Shown: positions 21,294 to 26,940 of the stretch, in pieces | Numbering within the stretch: position 1 is the first letter of the stretch | Layout of the letters: each line of letters begins with the position of its first letter | The notes under the pieces: generated by a model | What the model was told of the DNA's origin: nothing | Database searches by the model: none | What the model saw: the letters and a program-made list of their open reading frames with translations, nothing else | Made by a program: the position numbers and the translations under genes | Source: a virus | Length of the DNA stretch: 26,978 nucleotides | Virus record (IMG/VR): IMGVR_UViG_3300042507_007717 | Location: 1 to 26,978 of that record | Direction: 5' to 3' (one strand)

Positions 21294-21392
21294 ATTCATA
21301 GGTCTGGTCACCCAGATGATATTGAGCATTCGGCTTCGATTACCGTAACCTCAATACGCGAAGAAACGAATTGATCACCGTTCGCCTAGAAT
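21294..21392 (+). ncRNA. cloverleaf-like structured RNA, not a tRNA
   Basis: ATTC-A-TAGG (21294-21302) pairs with CCTAGAAT (21385-21392) with one bulged A. It encloses three arms: TCTGG-TCAC-CCAGA (21303-21316); TATTGAG/CTCAATA (21320-21326/21350-21356) with an inner CGG/CCG; and GCGAA/TTCGC (21358-21362/21381-21385, whose last pair competes with the outer helix). The size and four-way junction recall tRNA, but there is no T loop, no anticodon-sized loop and no CCA. Likely a structured RNA of unknown role. Confidence 0.4.
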
Positions 21393-21400
21393 CATTTTAC

Positions 21401-21472
21401 GGCCCAAAAGCATAGACGGCGATGCACTGGTTTTGTAATCCAGAAAGTAGAGTTCAAGTCTCTATTGGGCCT
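21401..21472 (+). tRNA. tRNA-Thr(UGU)
   Basis: Acceptor GGCCCAA/TTGGGCC with discriminator T, anticodon loop TTTGTAA (TGT), D stem GCAT/ATGC, T arm TAGAG-TTCAAGT-CTCTA. Position 8 is A. Confidence 0.88.
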
Positions 21473-21478
21473 TTTAAT

Positions 21479-21551
21479 AGATGCATAGCTCAGATGGTAG
21501 AGCGTAGCTTTGATAAAGCTGGGGTCGTTGGTTCGAGTCCAACTGTGTCTA
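21479..21551 (+). tRNA. tRNA-Ile(GAU)
   Basis: Acceptor AGATGCA/TGTGTCT with discriminator A, anticodon loop TTGATAA (GAT), canonical D arm, T arm GTTGG-TTCGAGT-CCAAC. Confidence 0.92.
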
Positions 21552-21559
21552 CTTTTTAT

Positions 21560-21630
21560 GCGGCGTTGGTATAGGGGTTGTGCCTTAGTCTCCAAAACTA
21601 AAGAGGATCGTTCAAGTCGATCACGCTGTG
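21560..21630 (+). tRNA. tRNA-Trp(CCA)
   Basis: Acceptor GCGGCGT/ACGCTGT with discriminator G, anticodon arm TTAGT-CTCCAAA-ACTAA (CCA), T arm GATCG-TTCAAGT-CGATC. Confidence 0.92.
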
Positions 21631-21638
21631 CTTTTTTA

Positions 21639-21710
21639 GGGGGTATAGCATAACGGTAATGCACCTGCTTTGCAAGCAGACGATTGTCAGTTCGAATCTG
21701 ACTATCTCCA
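21639..21710 (+). tRNA. tRNA-Ala(UGC)
   Basis: Acceptor GGGGGTA/TATCTCC with discriminator A, anticodon loop TTTGCAA (TGC), T arm GTCAG-TTCGAAT-CTGAC. The third acceptor pair is G-T, the classical alanine identity element. Confidence 0.92.
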
Positions 21711-21715
21711 CTTTC

Positions 21716-21787
21716 CCGAGAGTAGCATATGTGGTAATGTCTAGGATTGTGACTCCTACTAATCAGGTTCGAGCCCTGACTCGCGGA
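21716..21787 (+). tRNA. tRNA-His(GUG), atypical acceptor
   Basis: Anticodon arm TAGGA-TTGTGAC-TCCTA (GTG), T arm TCAGG-TTCGAGC-CCTGA, acceptor CCGAGAG/CTCGCGG with one A-G mismatch. The usual extra G at -1 and C73 are absent (C at -1, A at 73). Confidence 0.82.
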
Positions 21788-21790
21788 TTT

Positions 21791-23137
21791 TTATCTTGAA
21801 ACTTCTTCCCAGTCCATTGATGAAAGAACTTTTGCGGGATTTCCTCCTGTTGCTGTTCCAGCAGAAATAACTAATGTTAGTTCCATTGGAGTATTAGTTA
21901 ATCCATTTCTTTCTAATTGGAATTTAAAAAGAGCTTCTTTCAAGATGTCAAGAGTTGGGCTTGATTGGTTTGTTTGATTAATAAATCCAGCAGCTAAAAC
22001 TCTACCTCCAGAAATGCTAGAAGCATCTTGTTTATATTCAACAGATGAATTTTCTCCAGCAGAGATCCAATTGCCGCTTCCTCCACTGGTAGTTCCGCTT
22101 GCAATTATTTTCCATTTAAAATTGCCAGTTGTTGTTGGCAAAATAGATAGCGCGGTAAGAATTACTATTGCATCTAATCTTTCTGGTTTTAATCTAATTG
22201 TAATTAGAGGGTAATCGGTGTTTGTTGATGTTATTAATTCATAAGGAGTAGTCACATTTGAACTTACTGCTTGTTGCAATCCTCTTAATTCATAACCACC
22301 CTCAGAAATAACAGAACTGCATATTTGTTTTAATGTGCTGCTACCAGATGTATTTGCTGTATTTTGTATTTCGTACCTTAAAGGTAAGGAAGCTGTAGTA
22401 GTATAGGTTGATGTGATGATATTAGCGTGGTGAAAAGTATGGCACAGAATAAACTGACCATTAATTATAAATCCCATTCTAACTGAGCCAAGACCCAACC
22501 ATTCGACATCCATCCACATAATCTGTGCTTTTGATATATCTAAAGTAAAAGCAGAAGCTCCAGTTCCATCTAGTTTGTCTCCATTCCAGTTTTCTTGGGA
22601 AACTCTTATTTCTGTACTTGGAGAACCATTGATTAAACTTCTTTCAACAAAACTTAAGGTGGAATTATTAAGCTCCAAAAACATTCCGTTATCAACTCCA
22701 AAATACCCTACTCTTTGTCTTAAACCAGTTTTCGCAGGCGACATCACAAAAGTACTAAGAGTCAATAAAGACTTTCCTGGTTGATAAGCAAAAACTTTTG
22801 ATGTTTCTCTATTAACAAATGATCCAGAAGCGTTTGTCACATTCAAATCAACTAATCCTTGATTTTGGTTAAATGCTACGCTGCCACTTGCGCCGCTCGC
22901 AGAAAACCAAAGACCATTGTCAGAGTATCTATGACTAGAATCAAATAATGTCATTGGTTCTGAAGTTCTCATTCTGCCGAATGCGTCAAAAGAAGTTGAT
23001 CCAGCGGAATTTGCAAAACTCAAATCTTCTTGCTCTAGAGGTCTATAATTATCATTTACTCTATCGTAAATAAATGGAATTTGTCCCGCTGTGTGAGATA
23101 ATTGAGAAAGATTATTAAAGGTGTAATACTGAGCCAT
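21791..23137 (-). CDS. virion structural protein (fibre/decoration type)
   Basis: A 448-residue minus-strand gene inside the plus-strand tRNA array. The N-terminal region contains SFDAFGRMRTSEPMTLFDSSHRYSDNGLWF (about residues 48-78), a segment I associate with structural proteins of marine T4-like and other large phages. The rest is Ser/Thr/Gly-rich beta strands (SGASGSVAFNQNQ, VRMGFIINGQFILCHTFHHAN, ASGTTSGGSGNW), with no membrane segment. It is probably part of the virion surface or a fibre; the exact position is unknown. GTGTAA lies exactly 8 nt before its ATG, as for the tail operon, supporting late expression. The stop is only 3 bp from tRNA-His. Confidence 0.75.
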   Translation of the reverse strand: MAQYYTFNNLSQLSHTAGQIPFIYDRVNDNYRPLEQEDLSFANSAGSTSFDAFGRMRTSEPMTLFDSSHRYSDNGLWFSASGASGSVAFNQNQGLVDLNVTNASGSFVNRETSKVFAYQPGKSLLTLSTFVMSPAKTGLRQRVGYFGVDNGMFLELNNSTLSFVERSLINGSPSTEIRVSQENWNGDKLDGTGASAFTLDISKAQIMWMDVEWLGLGSVRMGFIINGQFILCHTFHHANIITSTYTTTASLPLRYEIQNTANTSGSSTLKQICSSVISEGGYELRGLQQAVSSNVTTPYELITSTNTDYPLITIRLKPERLDAIVILTALSILPTTTGNFKWKIIASGTTSGGSGNWISAGENSSVEYKQDASSISGGRVLAAGFINQTNQSSPTLDILKEALFKFQLERNGLTNTPMELTLVISAGTATGGNPAKVLSSMDWEEVSR

Positions 23138-23151
23138 AATAATTATTACAC
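23138..23151 (-). promoter_or_regulatory. GTGTAA-N8-ATG start signal, structural gene
   Basis: GTGTAA (minus strand, 23151-23146) is 8 nt before the ATG at 23137. No Shine-Dalgarno sequence is present. Confidence 0.6.
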
Positions 23152-23202
23152 TTTGTTTTTCTTAGAGAGTTGTTTGCGGTGTGTTTTTTAAATTGTTTAA
23201 AA

Positions 23203-23276
23203 GAGCGAGTGATGGAATTGGTATACATATTGGCCTTAGAAGCCAAGTTTTGAGGGTTCGAGTCCCTCCTCGCTTA
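23203..23276 (+). tRNA. tRNA-Leu(UAG) with short variable loop
   Basis: Acceptor GAGCGAG/CTCGCTT with discriminator A, Leu-type D arm ATGGAATTGGTATACAT, anticodon arm TTGGC-CTTAGAA-GCCAA (TAG), T arm GAGGG-TTCGAGT-CCCTC. Only 5 nt (GTTTT) stand in place of the long class II variable arm expected for Leu. Confidence 0.82.
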
Positions 23277-23284
23277 CTTTTTTG

Positions 23285-23312
23285 TTGACTTCTTTGGTAG
23301 TGCTGGTATAAT
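23285..23312 (+). promoter_or_regulatory. host-type promoter for tRNA-Leu(UAA)
   Basis: TTGACT (23285-23290), 16 bp, then perfect TATAAT (23307-23312); the start would fall at about 23319, five bases before the intron-containing tRNA. The strongest promoter in the window. Confidence 0.75.
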
Positions 23313-23323
23313 GAAGGAGTAAT

Positions 23324-23608
23324 GGCCATGTGGTGAAATGGTAAACACAGCAGACTTATAGAAAATTTGAGTGCCTTATCGGAAACGGTAGGAGTAGAAC
23401 TTGTCAAATTCGGTGAAGGCTTTAAAATGCTAATACCGAGCCAAGCCTAAGAAATTAGGAAGGTGTAGAGACTAGACGGCAAGGATCTAAAGTAGAAATA
23501 CTATGATCAAGGTATAGTCCAGACCACAAACTGTAAAGGTAGTGAAAACTATAGTGGTAAGAAAATCTGCCGCCTTCGGGCTTGTCGGTTCGAGTCCGAC
23601 CATGGCTA
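23324..23608 (+). tRNA. tRNA-Leu(UAA) interrupted by a group I intron
   Basis: Exon 1 is 23324-23357 and exon 2 is 23562-23608. Joined, they give acceptor GGCCATG/CATGGCT, anticodon arm GCAGA-CTTAAAA-TCTGC (TAA), long variable arm GCC-TTCG-GGC, T arm GTCGG-TTCGAGT-CCGAC and discriminator A. This is a canonical class II leucine tRNA. Without removal of the 204-nt insert the anticodon loop cannot form. Confidence 0.92.
23358..23561 (+). ncRNA. group I intron (IC3-like) in tRNA-Leu(UAA)
   Basis: Inserted after U34, the site used by cyanobacterial and plastid tRNA-Leu(UAA) introns, and ending in the conserved G. P1: exon ACTT pairs with intron GAGT (23369-23372) with U-G at the splice site. P2: CTTATCG-GAAA-CGGTAGG. 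Core GAGCCAAGCC, P5 hairpin CCTAA-GAAA-TTAGG (23446-23459), then AAGGTGTAGAGACTAGACGG. P7: GACT (23470-23473) with AGTC (23516-23519). P8: AGTA-GAAA-TACT. P9: TAGT-GAAA-ACTA. No ORF lies inside. The GAGCCAAGCC and GGAAGGTG-AGAGACT-GACGG blocks match my recollection of the Anabaena intron closely. Confidence 0.92.
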
Positions 23609-23614
23609 CTATTT

Positions 23615-24043
23615 TTATTTAATTTTTCTCCTTCTCCAAGTCGGAGTTTGAGCGTGACAGTTGCAGCAAAGTAGCTTTAAATTTGATAGTTCGTTATTGG
23701 TTCTATCTCCATCAATGTGTTCAATTTCAATTGGTATTAATTTGCCTAACCAATGAGTATTATTACAGCACTCACAACAATGACCTCTTTGTTTGATCAA
23801 ATGAGGCTTCATTCTAACTGCTCTAGTATATTCTCCCCAATCTTTTAATTGCTGATCTTTATTCCAGCCTTGACCAGTCCAATGATCACAATTTAAATTC
23901 AGTCTTTTTAAATTTCTTTTCATATTGGCATGGTTTCCGCCAACAGGTTTTAAATTTAATTTTTTTAATAATTGAGACATTGAAAAAACTTCTTTACTGT
24001 AATTAATAATATCTTCATCTGTGTAATTTTTGTATTGACTCAT
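23615..24043 (-). CDS. HNH homing endonuclease
   Basis: The 142-residue free-standing enzyme lies 6 bp beyond the intron-split tRNA-Leu on the opposite strand. The N-terminal half is a helix-turn-helix-like recognition region (TDEDIINYSKEVFSMSQLLKKLNL, then GGNHANMKRNLKRLNL). The C-terminal HNH domain has CCECCNNTHWLGKLIPIEIEHIDGDRTNNELSNLKLLCCNCHAQTPTW, with zinc-type Cys pairs, His, Asn and His in place. This is the common phage W..HIDGd..NN...L..LC.NCH type. Its target may be the adjacent intronless tRNA-Leu or a neighbouring tRNA. The ATG is exactly 8 nt after GTGTAA. Confidence 0.9.
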   Translation of the reverse strand: MSQYKNYTDEDIINYSKEVFSMSQLLKKLNLKPVGGNHANMKRNLKRLNLNCDHWTGQGWNKDQQLKDWGEYTRAVRMKPHLIKQRGHCCECCNNTHWLGKLIPIEIEHIDGDRTNNELSNLKLLCCNCHAQTPTWRRRKIK

Positions 24044-24057
24044 ATATCTATTTACAC
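24044..24057 (-). promoter_or_regulatory. GTGTAA-N8-ATG start signal, HNH gene 2
   Basis: TATA-GTGTAA on the minus strand (GTGTAA at 24057-24052), then 8 nt to the ATG at 24043. Confidence 0.6.
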
Positions 24058-24109
24058 TATATTAAGCAGACGAAGCGGTTAATTCTAATGCCTTTTCAAA
24101 ATAATAAAA

Positions 24110-24181
24110 ACGCTTATAGCTCAATGGCAGAGCATGGCTCTCATAAAGCTGGGGTTATTGGTTCGAGTCCAATTGGGCGTA
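24110..24181 (+). tRNA. tRNA with CAU anticodon (elongator Met or Ile2)
   Basis: Acceptor ACGCTTA/TGGGCGT with discriminator A, anticodon arm TGGCT-CTCATAA-AGCTG (CAT), T arm ATTGG-TTCGAGT-CCAAT. The pairs needed for initiation are absent. It is either elongator Met or a lysidine-modified Ile; the adjacent Ile(UAU) tRNA makes Met more likely. Confidence 0.88.
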
Positions 24182-24188
24182 TTTTACA

Positions 24189-24260
24189 CCTCCTGTAGCT
24201 CAGTGGTAGAGCGGATTCTTTATAAGGGTCGGGTCGTTGGATCGTTCCCAACCAGGAGGA
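24189..24260 (+). tRNA. tRNA-Ile(UAU)
   Basis: Acceptor CCTCCTG/CAGGAGG with discriminator A, canonical D arm, anticodon loop TTTATAA (TAT) on a stem with two G-U pairs. The T loop is ATCGTTC, so positions 54 and 58 are A and T instead of T and A. UAU-Ile is rare in bacteria and would read AUA codons directly. Confidence 0.82.
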
Positions 24261-24277
24261 CTTTTTAATCTAAAAAA

Positions 24278-24403
24278 ATGAATCGTAAAAATTCGAAACA
24301 AACAAAAAACAAAGTAAAGCGCAAAGGTATTCACGCCAAAAGCAAAACCTCTCGTTTGAAAAATTCTAAGAATTACAAGAAGTCTTATCGAGGCCAAGGT
24401 TAA
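24278..24403 (+). CDS. very basic 41-residue protein
   Basis: A short ORF between tRNA-Ile and the next gene, whose ATG begins 2 nt after this stop. The product is almost all Lys, Arg, Ser, Asn and Gly (MNRKNSKQTKNK, then VKRKGIHAKSKTSRLKNSKN and YKKSYRGQG). I recall small phage proteins with a similar KG.HAK.K.S...NSKNYKK.YRGQG ending from other large phages, so I regard it as real and conserved, probably nucleic-acid binding. It has no Shine-Dalgarno sequence; an A-run precedes the ATG. Confidence 0.65.
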   Translation: MNRKNSKQTKNKVKRKGIHAKSKTSRLKNSKNYKKSYRGQG

Positions 24404-24404
24404 T

Positions 24405-24683
24405 ATGAAAATCCTAGCAAATACTTTGGTTGAAGTCGATGTATCAGAAGACGAACAGCGGAAAATTGCAGTAGCTTATCTTTTTAATATCTACGATTGG
24501 AAAGATGGTTATCACATTTGTGAAGAAAAAGTTTATCAAGCTGTGACTGTTCATCATCACGATGCATGGAGCGATGAAGTGTTTATTCGATATGCAACAG
24601 ATGATGATTATGTTGTGGCGAGTCTTCTGTTGAAAATTAAAAAAAGTAAACAATATGAAACAATCTCCCTCCCAAAAACTTAA
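24405..24683 (+). CDS. hypothetical protein (92 aa)
   Basis: Starts 1 nt after the basic 41-residue ORF and overlaps the following metallopeptidase-like gene by 29 nt. The acidic product MKILANTLVEVDVSEDEQRK contains a helix-strand pattern with a His cluster (AVTVHHHDAWSDEVFIRYATDDDYVVASLLLKIKK). The three consecutive histidines might bind metal, but no family is recognised. No signal peptide or membrane segment. Confidence 0.6.
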   Translation: MKILANTLVEVDVSEDEQRKIAVAYLFNIYDWKDGYHICEEKVYQAVTVHHHDAWSDEVFIRYATDDDYVVASLLLKIKKSKQYETISLPKT

Positions 24684-25311
24684 AAAAGCGGTTGAAGGAT
24701 GCAGCAAAGAGTTTGCCGATTTCTTTGATTGGTCTTTGGAATATTTGATCGAGCATAATAAGTCTATTAAAATGGTGAATGCTCGCCATGTAAATATGGG
24801 ACCATCCCAAAAATGTTCTGGGTGGTGCGATGGTTCAGAAATTGTTATTGCCCGCAAAAATCCTTTGTTTCAACAGATTTATGTTCATGAGTTTTCTCAC
24901 ATGAATCAAGCTGTAGAAGAATCTCCTCTTTGGGGAGATGATTCTGATTTTTGGGATCTCCTTTATACCAAGGGCTTAAGTATCCCTGATTATCAAAAAG
25001 TAATGGAGGTTATCGCTTTGGAAAGGGATTGCGAGAAAAGAGCGATTACCCATTCTAAAAAATGGAAACTATTTGATAATGAAGCTTACTCCAAACAAGC
25101 AAATACCTACCTTCATTACTATCAGTATATCTTTTTGACAAAAAAGTGGGTTAATTCGACTTCTATTTATCATCCGATGATTCTAGATGTTATGTCCTCA
25201 AAAATCAAAGACATTGGTTCGTTTTATGAAATTGATATGGACTTAATGAATCTGTTTCATCAATGCCTAGAACCAAAGGGTAAATATTATAAAAAAGGCT
25301 TTAGTTCTTGA
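24655..25311 (+). CDS. putative zinc metallopeptidase (HExxH)
   Basis: In this 218-residue protein an HExxH motif stands in a hydrophobic helix (YVHEFSHMNQ, His78, Glu79, His82). A Glu-rich helix VIALERDCEKRAI (Glu123 or Glu127) lies about 40 residues later and could give the third zinc ligand, the gluzincin arrangement. The N-terminal part has a GWCDGSEIVIARKNP strand leading into the active-site helix. There is no signal peptide, so it would act in the cytoplasm or in the virion. The next small gene and the tmRNA follow. The substrate is unknown; HExxH alone can be misleading. Confidence 0.6.
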   Translation: MKQSPSQKLKKAVEGCSKEFADFFDWSLEYLIEHNKSIKMVNARHVNMGPSQKCSGWCDGSEIVIARKNPLFQQIYVHEFSHMNQAVEESPLWGDDSDFWDLLYTKGLSIPDYQKVMEVIALERDCEKRAITHSKKWKLFDNEAYSKQANTYLHYYQYIFLTKKWVNSTSIYHPMILDVMSSKIKDIGSFYEIDMDLMNLFHQCLEPKGKYYKKGFSS

Positions 25312-25327
25312 ATGTTTGGGCGATATA

Positions 25328-25341
25328 GTGTAATATCTATT
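25328..25341 (+). promoter_or_regulatory. GTGTAA-N8-ATG start signal, 64-aa gene
   Basis: TATA-GTGTAA (GTGTAA at 25328-25333) with 8 nt to the ATG at 25342. It decides the start over an in-frame ATG at 25312. Confidence 0.6.
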
Positions 25342-25536
25342 ATGCCTATTCCAAAAGTTAAAAACAAAGAGAAAAGAAGCGATTATGTTGGTCGCTGTGT
25401 ATCAGAAATTTCCAGTGAATATGAAAACAACAAACAAGCTGTCGCTATTTGCTACAACTCTTTCAAAGAAGCAAAAGCTTCTGCCGAAGGTGTAGTGCAA
25501 CTTGGCGAAGATGAAATGTTGATTTTAAAAGATTAA
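25342..25536 (+). CDS. small conserved phage protein (64 aa)
   Basis: The start is placed at ATG 25342 (MPIPKVKNKEKRSDYVGRCV) because the GTGTAA signal lies 8 nt before it; ATG 25312 would place that signal inside the gene. The pattern MP.P....E...Y..RC.SE....Y.n..QA.AIC.....A recurs in phage proteins, often as a short domain of head or maturation proteins. Two cysteines (about residues 19 and 38) are part of that pattern. The C-terminus is acidic. Precise function unknown. Confidence 0.65.
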   Translation: MPIPKVKNKEKRSDYVGRCVSEISSEYENNKQAVAICYNSFKEAKASAEGVVQLGEDEMLILKD

Positions 25537-25544
25537 TTTCAAAC

Positions 25545-25920
25545 GGGTCTGTACTGGTTTCGACTTGATTAGTAGTTCATTAACTAGCATGTAGGAGTTG
25601 ATCGGATGGCTCCTTAAAAATCCGATCAAAAAAAACAAACGGCAAAAATAAAATTGTCAGCTTCCGCAAGCCAGTTTTCAGCCGCAAGGCTGTAGCTCTC
25701 GCTGCCTAAGCATTAACGCTCAGAGATACGCTCGCTCTACTCTGAGTTCAAAACGAGCAAAAAACAGTTTCAGTCCTGTCTGATTGAATGGTGGAGGATG
25801 CAAGGAACTACCAAGAACCGAGCGTCCCTAAGAATGATTCTCTTTGATGAATCAATATAAGCATGTTTGAAGGTTAGTGACAATTAGTTGAGGAAATGGG
25901 TTCGATTCCCATCAGATCCA
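25545..25920 (+). ncRNA. ssrA: tmRNA (one-piece)
   Basis: Acceptor GGGTCTG (25545-25551) pairs with CAGATCC (25913-25919), including the G3-U70 pair for AlaRS, with discriminator A. The 5' end has the hallmark CTGGTTTCGAC and the 3' end the T arm ATGGG-TTCGATT-CCCAT. The tag frame runs from GGC (25641) to TAA (25709): 22 residues beginning GKNKIVSFRK and ending AVALAA. A pseudoknot follows: CTCAGAG/CTCTGAG (25719-25746) with GCTCG/CGAGC (25730-25758). It would release stalled ribosomes and tag their products for degradation. Confidence 0.93.
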
Positions 25921-25927
25921 CTATTTC

Positions 25928-26014
25928 GGAAGATTGCCAGAGCGGTTTATCGGGACACTTTGCTAAAGTGTTGGAGTTTGAAAGCTTCCGAGGGTTCGAA
26001 TCCCTCATCTTCCT
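25928..26014 (+). tRNA. tRNA-Ser(GCU)
   Basis: Acceptor GGAAGAT/ATCTTCC, anticodon arm ACACT-TTGCTAA-AGTGT (GCT), long variable arm, T arm GAGGG-TTCGAAT-CCCTC. The base after the acceptor is T in a long T-run that may also end transcription of the array. Confidence 0.92.
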
Positions 26015-26039
26015 TTTTTTTATTTTTATCTATATTTTT

Positions 26040-26053
26040 GTGTAAAAGAAAGT
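26040..26053 (+). promoter_or_regulatory. GTGTAA-N8-ATG start signal, 79-aa gene
   Basis: GTGTAA at 26040-26045 with 8 nt to the ATG at 26054, preceded by a T/A-rich stretch. Confidence 0.6.
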
Positions 26054-26293
26054 ATGCCTAGACTTTTACAATCAGAAATACACTCTGAAAACTCTACAAA
26101 TCCAGATGTGTGGAGTGGGTACAGAGTGGATATTAAGTCTATGTTTGACGCTTCCACTATAAAAGAGGATTTTAATGATCATTTAATCCGAGAGTATAAT
26201 AGAAAAATTGAAAGATTGAATCAATTTTCTGGTTTGTATATTACTCCATTCGACGGCGGATTTAGATTTATTGGAAGCGACATCTCCTCTTAA
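26054..26293 (+). CDS. hypothetical protein (79 aa)
   Basis: A small ORF directly upstream of the endolysin. The product MPRLLQSEIHSENSTNPDVW is hydrophilic, with a central helix (FNDHLIREYNRKIERLNQF) and a short C-terminal beta segment (GLYITPFDGGFRFIG). No membrane helix or signal peptide is present, so it is not a holin by sequence. The GTGTAA signal and position suggest late co-expression with the endolysin. Family not recognised. Confidence 0.65.
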   Translation: MPRLLQSEIHSENSTNPDVWSGYRVDIKSMFDASTIKEDFNDHLIREYNRKIERLNQFSGLYITPFDGGFRFIGSDISS

Positions 26294-26307
26294 CATTTGA
26301 TAAAAAT

Positions 26308-26940
26308 ATGAACTTTTCAGAAAAACAAACTTTAGTAAAGAGAATTCAAAAAGCTTTGGGTATTGGTCAAGATGGTATCGATGGTCCTAATACATGGAAT
26401 GCCATAATTAAAAAAATCATTCCCCAATCCAATTCTGCAAAACCAGATAGCTCTCCTAGTAAGCTATCTGGAAAACTTGTTGCTTTAGCTAAGAAAGAAA
26501 TCGGCGTTGAAGAAGTAAATGGTTCTAATTGTGGACCTAGAGTGAATGAATATAAATCGGCTACATGGTTAGATTCTACTAAATCTTGGCCGTGGTGCGC
26601 AGCATTTATTTGTTGGTTATTCAGAGAATCAATGAAAGGTGGCGAATACACCTTTAAACGCCCTCAAACAGCAGGAGCATATGATTTTGAAAACTGGGCA
26701 AGAGATCAAGATTCTTCTGTTGTATTGAAGAAGCCTCATAAAGCTGATGTTCAAGCTGGCGATATTGTCATCTTCACATTCTCTCATATTGGCATTGCTA
26801 CCAGTGGTCCAGACAACGATGGGTATGTATCCACAATCGAGGGAAATACCGATGGATCTGGCAGCAGAGAAGGTGGCGCTGTTCTAGCAAAAAAAAGAAA
26901 ACTTTCTCAGATTAGAAGCGTCATTCGTCTAACAATATAG
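26308..26940 (+). CDS. endolysin: peptidoglycan-binding-like plus CHAP domain
   Basis: In this 210-residue lysis enzyme, residues about 5-38 (VKRIQKALGIGQDGIDGPNTWNAI) resemble a shortened PG_binding_1 repeat. A Ser/Pro linker follows, and residues about 55-208 form a CHAP/NlpC-like amidase domain. Likely catalytic Cys97 is in SWPWCAAFICWLF and His160 in FSHIGIATSG, with Glu178/Asn180 in STIEGNT completing the site. There is no signal peptide, so a holin from elsewhere would be needed. It should cleave peptide bonds or the amide bond of peptidoglycan at the end of infection. Its TAG is followed at once by the next GTGTAA signal. Confidence 0.88.
   Translation: MNFSEKQTLVKRIQKALGIGQDGIDGPNTWNAIIKKIIPQSNSAKPDSSPSKLSGKLVALAKKEIGVEEVNGSNCGPRVNEYKSATWLDSTKSWPWCAAFICWLFRESMKGGEYTFKRPQTAGAYDFENWARDQDSSVVLKKPHKADVQAGDIVIFTFSHIGIATSGPDNDGYVSTIEGNTDGSGSREGGAVLAKKRKLSQIRSVIRLTI

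Noticed and set aside
21392-21664. 90-residue minus-strand ORF with SRHSWTRTNDP and RPNRDLNS
   Set aside because: Such peptides are the typical antisense reading of tRNA T arms; the frame covers the Thr, Ile, Trp and part of the Ala tRNA genes.
23162-23407. 81-residue minus-strand ORF
   Set aside because: Antisense to tRNA-Leu(UAG), the promoter and the first exon of tRNA-Leu(UAA), with tRNA-derived residues (KRGGTRTLKTW).
24200-24397. 65-residue minus-strand ORF
   Set aside because: Antisense to tRNA-Ile(UAU) and the basic small gene; no start signal.
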